Shown: positions 7,026 through 13,635 of the stretch, piece after piece
Layout: every line of letters begins with the position of its first letter
Position numbering within the stretch: position 1 is the first letter of the stretch
Source of the DNA: Bacteroidota bacterium
GTDB lineage: Bacteria > Bacteroidota > Ignavibacteria > Kryptoniales > JAKASW01
Direction: 5' to 3'
Length of the DNA: 13,961 bases
Assembly: GCA_021789755.1 (NCBI GenBank)
Contig: JAJYJD010000071.1
Location: 1 to 13,961, forward strand
Notes under the pieces: model-generated
The model's input: only the letters and a program-made list of their open reading frames with translations
What the model was told of the DNA's origin: nothing
The model's database searches: none
Translations under genes and position numbers: made by a program

Positions 7026-7466
7026 TCAAGCAACCTGACCTTTGACGGAGACGAAAATATTGTCGCCCGAAATTGTAACAATGTACTGCGGAAGCGGCAG
7101 CGTCGCGGGCCCTCTTAAAACGCCGCCGTTGATATTGAATTCGCTCCCGTGACACTCACACAGGAAAAAGTCGCCCGACGGTTCGAACTGGACGGTGCAA
7201 CCCAAATGAGTACATTTTGCGGAGAGGGCCTTGTAGTTTCCGTCAGGAAGACGAACGAGCACTGCGGGTCTGTCGAGAAACTTGAAGAATTTCGCCGAGT
7301 TGAGTTTCATTTCATCCGTCGTAGCGACGAGGACTTTCCTGACCTCGCCGAGTGCCAGCGGCGGCGGAGTGAGAAACCTGATTACCGGATAAACAAGGTA
7401 CCCTGTGAGCAGTGCCGCTCCTGCGGCGAATACGCGATTCAAAAATTGCCGTCTCGTTGAGGCCAT
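7026..7466 (-). CDS. petC: Rieske [2Fe-2S] protein of the cytochrome b complex
   Basis: A 146-residue Rieske protein that passes an electron from quinol at the Qo site to a downstream carrier. The N-terminus STRRQFLNR fits a twin-arginine export motif and is followed by one membrane anchor (about residues 12-32), as is usual. The cluster boxes are CTHLGC (85-90) and CECHGS (103-108). The ligands should be C85, H87, C103 and H106, with a C90-C105 disulfide. The residue corresponding to the Tyr that raises potential in mitochondrial and b6f proteins (CHGSxY) is Phe110, which suggests a lower-potential, menaquinol-type cluster. The gene heads the block with cytochrome b five bases downstream, and a 92-base gap precedes it. 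The ribosome site is weak; an A-rich stretch precedes the ATG. Confidence 0.93.
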   Translation of the reverse strand: MASTRRQFLNRVFAAGAALLTGYLVYPVIRFLTPPPLALGEVRKVLVATTDEMKLNSAKFFKFLDRPAVLVRLPDGNYKALSAKCTHLGCTVQFEPSGDFFLCECHGSEFNINGGVLRGPATLPLPQYIVTISGDNIFVSVKGQVA

Positions 7467-7558
7467 ACAGTTTTCTTAACACAAAAACATATGGCTCTCG
7501 TTCCAGGATTTCGCGTTCGATGAAGGAAAATTGAAATAAAGCCTATAGTGCCGGCGGG
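7467..7558 (-). other. 92-base intergenic gap upstream of the Rieske gene
   Basis: The largest gene-free stretch of the window, between the lipid kinase stop and the Rieske start. It is AT-rich compared with its surroundings and contains T-rich runs on the coding strand. I see no strong hairpin with a U-tract and no convincing -35/-10 pair. A TATGTTTT element near 7490 differs by one base from the Bacteroidota -7 box (TAnnTTTG), but no clear -33 TTTG accompanies it. It is the natural place for a promoter of the Rieske-cytochrome b block. Confidence 0.3.
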
Positions 7559-8458
7559 TCAGACCAGGATGTTGAGGCATCCCGGTTCGATCCGCATTTC
7601 GATGTCATCCACTTTGTCCGTCGGCACCTCACCGTCTCTGTGTATAGAGACCGGTCTGTCCGATTTTATGCGGATCTTCCTGGCCTTTTCCATCGTCACT
7701 TCAGGATGTTTGCCGTGCTGCCCTTTAAGGACGCTTGGAATTACCTGAAGGACTCTCCTTATTGGGAGATCCGAGACGAGACAGGCATCGAGTAGTCCAT
7801 CATCGAGGCTGGCGCCGGGGGTCAGCAAAAATCCGCCGCCGGCAGAGATACCGTTTCCGATCGCAACAAGGAATCTTTTCCCCTCGATTATCTTTTCGTC
7901 GAGCTCAATTCTCATGTCAGGCGACACGTACTTCGGGAGAGTCTTCATGACTGCGTAAAGATACCTCGAAATGCCTCCGAGCCTGTGGATGTTCAGGCTT
8001 TCCCTGGCTACTTCGGCATCGAATCCGACACCCACCCCGTTCACAAAAAGCAAGTCGCGGTTGTTGAACTTCAGGACCCCCGCGTCGATCACCCTCACTT
8101 TCCCGGAAACGATCCTGTGAACGTAGTCCTGGAGACCTTTCAGTCTTCCCAATGCCCTCGCGAAGTCGTTCCCTGTTCCGGTAGGGATAACGCCCATCAC
8201 GGCTTTTGATTTCACCGCGCCGGCTGCAACTTCATTTACCGTACCGTCACCGCCGACCGCGACTACCACGTCGAACTCTGAAGAATGTTCGCTGGCGAGC
8301 TCAGTGGCATGTTGGGGCGCCTGCGTCAGCTGGAGATCGAAATCGAGACCTAATCTTCTGGCCAAACCGACCAGGCGCGGGACTAAGCGTCCGGTCCTGC
8401 CGTTGCCCGATACCGGGTTGACTATGAACTTTACCAACCTCTCTCCCGCCGGTCTCAT
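7559..8458 (-). CDS. Diacylglycerol kinase-family lipid kinase (YegS/DgkB-like)
   Basis: A 299-residue soluble lipid kinase of the DAGK catalytic family, which phosphorylates diacylglycerol or related lipids with ATP at the membrane. Signatures are NPVSGNG at 14-20, the nucleotide-binding GGDGTVNEV at 69-77, and PTGTGNDFARALG at 92-104. The C-terminal half has the two-domain sandwich pattern, including GNGISAGGGFLLTPGASLDDGLLD, as in YegS and DgkB. The length is normal. The ATG at 8458 has GGAG seven bases upstream and lies four bases after the stop of the exchanger-like gene, so the two are probably co-expressed. Whether the substrate is diacylglycerol, a sphingoid base or another lipid cannot be told. 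Confidence 0.9.
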   Translation of the reverse strand: MRPAGERLVKFIVNPVSGNGRTGRLVPRLVGLARRLGLDFDLQLTQAPQHATELASEHSSEFDVVVAVGGDGTVNEVAAGAVKSKAVMGVIPTGTGNDFARALGRLKGLQDYVHRIVSGKVRVIDAGVLKFNNRDLLFVNGVGVGFDAEVARESLNIHRLGGISRYLYAVMKTLPKYVSPDMRIELDEKIIEGKRFLVAIGNGISAGGGFLLTPGASLDDGLLDACLVSDLPIRRVLQVIPSVLKGQHGKHPEVTMEKARKIRIKSDRPVSIHRDGEVPTDKVDDIEMRIEPGCLNILV

Positions 8459-8462
8459 GCCG

Positions 8463-9728
8463 CTACTCCGCCGCCTCCCTGTGCACTTTCATGAGGCGAA
8501 GGGTCTCCGTTATGCCTAATCGCAGCCTGAGCTCCTTCCTGTGCCTCACTATCTCATACACAGCCAGAACGCCGAACAGGACAGAGACTATCAATCGCGA
8601 GTTGTTTCCAACAATCGGAAGCTCCGGCATGAAAGAGAAATGAACCGGATACAGGAATTGTGCGAGCCACAGGACGAAGAGCACAATGGCGTCGCCGCGT
8701 GTGAATTTCAGCTTTGCCAGCGTCGCACATCCGTAGAAAGTCATCATCATCGAGAGAAGTATTTCTTCACGGTGGTGAATATCGAGCGGGATCGTGGAAA
8801 TCCTCCCCATAGAAAACGAATAGACGATCGGTATCATAGAAACCAAAAGAGTCCACTGATTGACCTTGCTGCTGATCATATTCAAGAGAGCCATCGGTGC
8901 AAGGCGGATCGTCCGCGCCCAGTAGAACGCCGTAACCTTCTCCGGAAATTCCGACAGGAAGGGCGCCACCCATTGCACAAACACGAACGCACTTATGCCA
9001 AGTGCCACCGAGACTTGGTTCATGCTGTCGAGAAAAGGATTGGCGACAGCCCACATCGTTGCGCCCCCGACAATGAACAGTCCCACCAGGATGAGACCTC
9101 TTTTCTTCTCATTCTCGACCGAGACGAGCGCGCGCGGCATTGCGAGCAGGTCTTCCTTCTTCTCCTCCTCCTCTTCCGGTAAGACTCGGAGGATGTACAT
9201 GTAAAACAGGAATACGGCCCCCAGGAATACGCCGTCGTAGATCTGCAGGTCCCGTTTAAGAAGCACAACGATGAAATAAAGCGAGGAAACGAAAAGCGCG
9301 AGAACCTCCACAATATTCTCGGGCCGCAGCCGTATAAAATCGATTTTCTTTCCGTTCCTGATTCTCGAGTAGACGTCGGATGTGATGAATATGAGCGGCC
9401 ACCCGACACCCATAAGAAGGCGGTTCGATCCGGTAAAGTTTGCCATCATGAGATCGATGTCCTTGCGCCAGGCGATCACGGCTTCGACCATGAACTCGGG
9501 CACGACCTGCAGGAGGGCTACTATCGCGACCGCCAGTCCCTGGCTTATGCTGAACTCCGCTGCTTCGGCAGCCCAGCTGATAATCAAAGCGGAAACGATC
9601 ACTGCGCTGAAGCAGAGAAACGCGACGGTTCCTGCGGCCTCGCTCGAGAATGCATGCAGCCAGATCGATACGACGACGCTGTAAAGCGACATGAAGATGA
9701 AGTAATAGGTGTAACGTGAGTGAGTCAC
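8463..9728 (-). CDS. Divergent sodium/calcium exchanger-like membrane protein (CaCA superfamily)
   Basis: A 421-residue polytopic membrane protein with about 10-12 hydrophobic segments in two halves joined by a charged loop. The first half has an alpha-repeat-like stretch, VVPEFMVEAVIAWRKDIDLM followed by ANFTGSN (residues 75-102), with Glu78 and the GSN motif typical of CaCA cation exchangers. The second half has FLSEFPEKVTAFYWA and then LLNMISSKVNQWTLL (258-295), with Glu263 but SSK in place of GSN. The loop carries five consecutive glutamates (185-189) followed by KKED. The fold and the two acidic sites suggest a cation/proton or Na+/Ca2+ antiporter; the ion is unknown. The start is GTG 9728, overlapping the upstream stop by four bases (GTGA). 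The lipid kinase gene follows after four bases. Confidence 0.7.
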   Translation of the reverse strand: MTHSRYTYYFIFMSLYSVVVSIWLHAFSSEAAGTVAFLCFSAVIVSALIISWAAEAAEFSISQGLAVAIVALLQVVPEFMVEAVIAWRKDIDLMMANFTGSNRLLMGVGWPLIFITSDVYSRIRNGKKIDFIRLRPENIVEVLALFVSSLYFIVVLLKRDLQIYDGVFLGAVFLFYMYILRVLPEEEEEKKEDLLAMPRALVSVENEKKRGLILVGLFIVGGATMWAVANPFLDSMNQVSVALGISAFVFVQWVAPFLSEFPEKVTAFYWARTIRLAPMALLNMISSKVNQWTLLVSMIPIVYSFSMGRISTIPLDIHHREEILLSMMMTFYGCATLAKLKFTRGDAIVLFVLWLAQFLYPVHFSFMPELPIVGNNSRLIVSVLFGVLAVYEIVRHRKELRLRLGITETLRLMKVHREAAE

Positions 9729-10738
9729 GAGATATTGTCCATAGCGAAGTGAGGGATCTTAACGTCTGCCATATCGTGGTAACCCGGTTCAGAGTCAAGC
9801 AGAGCGCCGACTTCGTTAAGAACCATCCCGACGGAAGCCACGTCGCCCATAATTCCATTGTTGATAACGACGCTTACGGGAGGCTCCCCGTCGATGAAGA
9901 CGGCGTCGTATTCAATAGTAGCATCGATTCTCATTGTCAGCCTGAAGGACAATAGTTCTCGTCCGCCTTTCTCGACGATTACTTCGTGTCGGACGCCGAC
10001 TACATGGTTCATCGCGACAAAAATATCATCGCCGCGGTAATCGTGGTCGGCGACAACGGGCTGCAGATTGGAACGTATGTCGTCGTACTTTAAGTCAAGG
10101 TGGTGTGCCACAAATTCAGCTGAATCGGTCAGTCCGATCGGGCCGAACCTGCCCGTCTCGACTCTCTCAAGGAACTCCTCGGGTGTCAGACCGACTCCGA
10201 GTTTTCTTTGAAGCGCGAGGCGGCGGCGGCTTAAATTCACCATCCTCTCGGCCCTTATATTGGCAATCGATACACAAGGCGCCGTGAGCATGAGTACCAG
10301 ACTGTCCATGACGAATCCCGGATTGACGCCCGTTGCCAGAAGCCGTACACGTTTGCGCTTTGCAATACCATCGAGCTTCTTGAACAGTTTGGGGTCCCGT
10401 CGCCGCAGGAAGAACAGTTCTTCTGCAGTAGTGATCACGTTGTAGCCCCGCTCCATCAGCACGGCCACATGCTCTCCGGCTTCCGGGAGAAAAGATACGG
10501 CCGAATGGATCACGACGTCCGCCTTCTTCTTCCTGAGAGCACCCACAGAATCGACCACTTCGAGGTTGTAAATGTTTTTGGGATCTACGAACTCACCGAT
10601 ATCCTTGTGGAGTTTGTCGGGAGTAATGTCGATGCAGCCTACCAGCTCAAACCGGTCATTATGCTTAAGAATTGCTCTGGCTATGTTAATACCGATCTGT
10701 CCAAGCCCGAACTGTATTACCTTAATTTTCCTTGTCAT
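9725..10738 (-). CDS. NAD(P)-dependent dehydrogenase, dihydrodipicolinate reductase/2,4-diaminopentanoate dehydrogenase-like
   Basis: A 337-residue oxidoreductase. A Rossmann domain occupies the N-terminus, with QFGLGQIGINIARAIL (9-24; GxGxIG) and an acidic residue after strand 2 (CIDITPD). It is followed by VVIHSAVSFLPEAGEHV and ATGVNPGFVMDSLV (136-148), a signature of proteins annotated as dihydrodipicolinate reductase-like or 2,4-diaminopentanoate dehydrogenase. The C-terminal domain matches that group in general layout. True DapB is about 270 residues, so this is the longer class. The physiological substrate is unknown. Its start lies inside the 3' end of the NanE-like gene (17-base overlap) with AAGAAAGA before the ATG, and its stop overlaps the next gene start. 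The overlap with the NanE-like gene suggests a shared pathway. Confidence 0.75.
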   Translation of the reverse strand: MTRKIKVIQFGLGQIGINIARAILKHNDRFELVGCIDITPDKLHKDIGEFVDPKNIYNLEVVDSVGALRKKKADVVIHSAVSFLPEAGEHVAVLMERGYNVITTAEELFFLRRRDPKLFKKLDGIAKRKRVRLLATGVNPGFVMDSLVLMLTAPCVSIANIRAERMVNLSRRRLALQRKLGVGLTPEEFLERVETGRFGPIGLTDSAEFVAHHLDLKYDDIRSNLQPVVADHDYRGDDIFVAMNHVVGVRHEVIVEKGGRELLSFRLTMRIDATIEYDAVFIDGEPPVSVVINNGIMGDVASVGMVLNEVGALLDSEPGYHDMADVKIPHFAMDNIS

Positions 10739-11444
10739 TCTTTCTTGTTCTTATTTGAATCTCGTGGACAAACATCTGAGTAATGACCTTAGGCCTCGTG
10801 ATGGCAGCACCGACCACGACAGAGTAGGCTCCGAGTTCAAACGCATGGGATGCCTCATCAGGCACCAGGATTCTCCCTTCGGCCACCACAGGCACCACGA
10901 GAGAGTCGGCAAGCCGTTCGAGCAGGTCGAAGTCGACGCCTTCTGCGCCCTTTTGCAGAGTAGCAGGCGTGTAACCAGATAGGGTAGTGGAAACAAGGTC
11001 GGCGCCGAGCTCTGCAGCCTGAACTCCCTCTTCAAAAGTGGACACATCCGCCATGAGTAGCGTGCCAGGATGGTCTACTCTAACCCGTTTTAGAAATTCA
11101 AACCCGGTCAGTCCGTTCGGGCGGATTCGCTCGGTGACATCCAGCGCGACGATATCTGCGCCTGCCTCAATTACTTCCTCTACGTCCTTGAAATCCGGGG
11201 TTATGAGAACCGACCCATCGGAATACGCAGACTGTATCAGGCCGATGACCGGAAGCTGAACCTTTGTCTTTGTAGCCCGGATATTTTCTTTTCCTTCGGT
11301 ACGGATGCCGGAGGCTCCCCCCATCTGGGCAGACAGGGCGAACAGCGAGACGTATTCAGCGTTGTTGAAGGGATCATCCGGCTCAAACTGGCACGATACT
11401 ATCAGACCGTTCTTTATATTGGCTATTGAGTTCAAATATTCCAT
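10722..11444 (-). CDS. NanE-like protein (N-acetylmannosamine-6-phosphate 2-epimerase family) with altered active site
   Basis: A 240-residue TIM-barrel protein. The NanE family interconverts ManNAc-6-P and GlcNAc-6-P in sialic acid breakdown. Family signatures run the whole length: NGLIVSCQ (12-19), GGASGIR (42-48), LPVIGLI (64-70), ALDVTERIRP (100-109), MADVSTFEEG (131-140), STTLSGYT (152-159), VVAEGRI (186-192) and VGAAITRP (211-218). The glutamate of the AEGR motif (E189) is kept. However, the block that reads KRD in characterised NanE proteins aligns without gaps to QSA (71-73), so the catalytic lysine is Gln71. No other sialic acid gene (nanA, nanK, nagB) is in view. The protein may act on another substrate or have lost epimerase activity. 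The ATG at 11444 has GGGAG and GAG upstream. Confidence 0.8.
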   Translation of the reverse strand: MEYLNSIANIKNGLIVSCQFEPDDPFNNAEYVSLFALSAQMGGASGIRTEGKENIRATKTKVQLPVIGLIQSAYSDGSVLITPDFKDVEEVIEAGADIVALDVTERIRPNGLTGFEFLKRVRVDHPGTLLMADVSTFEEGVQAAELGADLVSTTLSGYTPATLQKGAEGVDFDLLERLADSLVVPVVAEGRILVPDEASHAFELGAYSVVVGAAITRPKVITQMFVHEIQIRTRKNDKEN

Positions 11445-11486
11445 TTTACACTCAAGCTCCCTTTCAATTTCGAAGACGCAACGACG

Positions 11487-12194
11487 TTATTTGTTCAGTA
11501 GAATTTGTTTCGCGATTTCGGACGCAAAGACAAAGACAGCCGAGAAAAGGACAGCCAATCCTAGTACCGCAATCACCCTGACTCCGAACAGGACCCTGGT
11601 CAGCCTCACAACCAACAACAAAGCCGCTGCCGCAAAAACGACATGAAGAAATGCGAGAAAGTAGAATGAAACCGGATTAATGACCTGCGGAGGCGGATTG
11701 TTTGAAAAGAGATAGCTCCCGAACACCGCCACCTCCAGCGGGACCAACATTACACTCCAGACAGCCATAGGATGGAGCGAATAGATCATGCCTGATGCGA
11801 ACCCTTTAAACCTGGCGCCTGTTCTCCGCACTCTTACTGCTACATAGCTGAGTGCACAGAAAAGATAAATCCCGGGCAGGAAGATTACCAGCCCGAGCAC
11901 GGCGCCTGCGAGCAGGAGCCGGGGGAACTGGAGTGAATAAATATCGGCCGCCTTTACTATATATAACATTAGAAAACTAAGCCCAATGCCCTCGAGTGCG
12001 GCCAATAAGACCGAGTAGTTCCTGTGAGTAGCAAGCACAATTTTGCGCAGCGTCGAGTCCGGGAATCGCCAGACGTTGTAGATGGTTGAAAAGAGGTCCA
12101 GCGACTTTACGCTGTCCTGGAGATTGCTGCCGCACGATGCACACCGGATGGCAAATTCAAGATTTTCCGAATTGCAGACCTGACATTTGCTCAA
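11487..12194 (-). CDS. Membrane protein with N-terminal zinc ribbon and Yip1-like domain
   Basis: A 235-residue protein. Residues 4-21 form a CxxC-x10-CxxC zinc ribbon (C4, C7, C18, C21), as found at the N-terminus of many bacterial membrane proteins. The rest has about five membrane segments (roughly residues 60-80, 92-120, 138-160, 173-198 and 205-228) in a YIP1-family-like arrangement. The function is unknown. The start is TTG at 12194: the zinc-ribbon cysteines begin at residue 4, no in-frame ATG lies nearby, and GGGAGAGG stands about ten bases upstream. Gaps of 49 and 42 bases separate it from the tryptophanase gene and the NanE-like gene. It may be co-transcribed with them, but nothing ties it to either function. 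Confidence 0.7.
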   Translation of the reverse strand: MSKCQVCNSENLEFAIRCASCGSNLQDSVKSLDLFSTIYNVWRFPDSTLRKIVLATHRNYSVLLAALEGIGLSFLMLYIVKAADIYSLQFPRLLLAGAVLGLVIFLPGIYLFCALSYVAVRVRRTGARFKGFASGMIYSLHPMAVWSVMLVPLEVAVFGSYLFSNNPPPQVINPVSFYFLAFLHVVFAAAALLLVVRLTRVLFGVRVIAVLGLAVLFSAVFVFASEIAKQILLNK

Positions 12195-12243
12195 TAGGGG
12201 GCTACCTCTCCCGCTTCATAATTCAGGTTGAACCGGCGCATGT

Positions 12244-13635
12244 CTAACCGGGAGTCGTTTCTTTCACGACGGGTTCGAAATGGGCCGTGAAATGTCTGAG
12301 ATACGGCGGTTCGTAAGTGATCCTGTATCCGGGAATTCTCTCTCTCCGTTTAAACACCTCGATAATTGCTTCGGCTGCGTAATCGATGTGGCTCTGGGTA
12401 TAGACTCTTCTCGGGATCGCAAGACGCACAAGCTCAAGACCGGCGCCGACAAACTCGCCATCGGTCTCCCTTCCAAACATGACGGAGCCGATTTCAACGC
12501 TGCGAATTCCTCCTTCGAGATACACTTCGACCGCTATGGCCTGTCCGGGATACTGGTGCGCCGGGACATGCGGCAGAAAACGTTTCGCGTCGAGAAATAC
12601 TGCGTGTCCTCCCGTCGGCACGAGAACCGGTACACCCGCCTTTTCCAGCTTGTCGCCGAAGTACTCTACGGACCTGATGCGATATTTCAAATAATCCTCG
12701 TCGAGTACTTCTTCGAGACCCTGAGCCATTGCGTCAAGGTCGCGGCCTGCCAGCCCTCCGTAGGTCGGGAATCCTTCCGTCATGATGAGAAGGCTCCTCG
12801 ATTTCTCCGCGATCGCAGCATCATTGAGTGCCAGGAAACCTCCTATGTTAACCAGTGCGTCTTTCTTGGCACTCATTGTGCAGCCGTCCGCGTAGCTGAA
12901 CATCTCTTGCGCGATGTCATGAACGGATTTATCCTTGTATCCAGGCTCCCGCAATTTGATGAAGAATGCGTTCTCCGCGAAGCGGCACGCGTCAAGGAAA
13001 AGTGGAATACCATGTTTGTTGAGGAGGGCACTGGTCTCCCGTATGTTGCGCATGCTTACCGGTTGCCCTCCGACCGAATTGTTCGTAACCGTCAGTATGC
13101 ACAAAGGGATATTTGCGGCCCCGACTTTCCTGATGAGATCCTTGAGTCGGTTAAGATCGATATCGCCTTTGAAGTCGGACCGTTTATCCGTCTCGAGAGC
13201 GGATGGGACGGGAAGGTCTACTGCAGCGGCACCGGAAAACTCCACGTTGGCACGAGTCGTATCGAAGTGCGTGTTGCTTGGTATCACCTTCCCCCGTCCG
13301 CCCACGACGGTAAAGAGTATTTTCTCGGCAGCTCTTCCCTGGTGAGTCGGGATAACGAAGTTGAACCGGGTAAGATCTTTAACGACCTTCTCGAACTTGA
13401 AGAAACTTCGAGAACCGGCATAGGACTCATCCCCATCCATGATCGCCGCCCATTGTCTCGAGCTCATGGCTGCGGTTCCCGAATCAGTCAGAAGATCTAT
13501 CAGGACATCATCGGCTCGGAGCAGGAATAAATTGTAATGGGCTTCCCTAAGAGCTTTCTGGCGATACTCACGGGTAGTGAAGCTGATAGGTTCGACCGAC
13601 TTGATCTTGAACGGCTCGATTATTGTATTCGTCAT
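12244..13635 (-). CDS. tnaA: Tryptophanase (tryptophan indole-lyase)
   Basis: A 463-residue PLP-dependent beta-eliminating lyase that breaks L-tryptophan into indole, pyruvate and ammonia. Family motifs are DLLTDSGTAAMS (47-58), GDESYAGSRSFF (68-79, with the catalytic Tyr72), PTHQGRAAE (96-104), MSAKKDALVNIGGF (254-267, with K258 as the PLP lysine) and RLAIPRRVYTQSHID (404-418). It could be confused with tyrosine phenol-lyase, but both substrate-specificity positions are of the tryptophanase type. Asp125 in HFDTT corresponds to Asp137 of E. coli TnaA (Thr in tyrosine phenol-lyase). His448 in YLRHFTA corresponds to His463 (Phe in tyrosine phenol-lyase). No tnaC-like leader peptide or tnaB permease is visible. 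The start overlaps the stop of the pilin-like gene (ATGA), an unusual partner. Confidence 0.9.
   Translation of the reverse strand: MTNTIIEPFKIKSVEPISFTTREYRQKALREAHYNLFLLRADDVLIDLLTDSGTAAMSSRQWAAIMDGDESYAGSRSFFKFEKVVKDLTRFNFVIPTHQGRAAEKILFTVVGGRGKVIPSNTHFDTTRANVEFSGAAAVDLPVPSALETDKRSDFKGDIDLNRLKDLIRKVGAANIPLCILTVTNNSVGGQPVSMRNIRETSALLNKHGIPLFLDACRFAENAFFIKLREPGYKDKSVHDIAQEMFSYADGCTMSAKKDALVNIGGFLALNDAAIAEKSRSLLIMTEGFPTYGGLAGRDLDAMAQGLEEVLDEDYLKYRIRSVEYFGDKLEKAGVPVLVPTGGHAVFLDAKRFLPHVPAHQYPGQAIAVEVYLEGGIRSVEIGSVMFGRETDGEFVGAGLELVRLAIPRRVYTQSHIDYAAEAIIEVFKRRERIPGYRITYEPPYLRHFTAHFEPVVKETTPG

Noticed and set aside
7021..7155. A 45-codon N-terminal extension of cytochrome b
   Set aside because: It lies wholly inside the Rieske gene region in another frame, is Arg-rich and unlike any cytochrome b; the ATG at 7020 gives the expected N-terminus.
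7530..7558. A possible terminator hairpin after the lipid kinase gene
   Set aside because: Only a three-base GCC/GGC stem precedes a T-rich run; this is too weak to support.
9149..9180. A pyrimidine-rich repeat of CTC/CTT triplets
   Set aside because: It encodes the poly-Glu loop of the exchanger-like protein on the minus strand and is not an independent repeat element.
8541..9182. A 213-codon plus-strand open frame opposite the exchanger-like gene
   Set aside because: It has the same codon register effect as above; the product is His/Arg-rich and low in structure signals.
12280..13530. A 416-codon plus-strand open frame opposite the tryptophanase gene
   Set aside because: Its codons are in exact register with the tryptophanase codons, so each is the reverse complement of a sense codon. 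Stops would need Leu TTA/CTA or Ser TCA codons in the real gene, which are rare here. The protein has no recognisable family and the minus-strand gene is certain.
12244..13635. Tyrosine phenol-lyase as the identity of the tryptophanase-like gene
   Set aside because: The specificity positions are Asp125 and His448, as in tryptophanase, not Thr and Phe as in tyrosine phenol-lyase.
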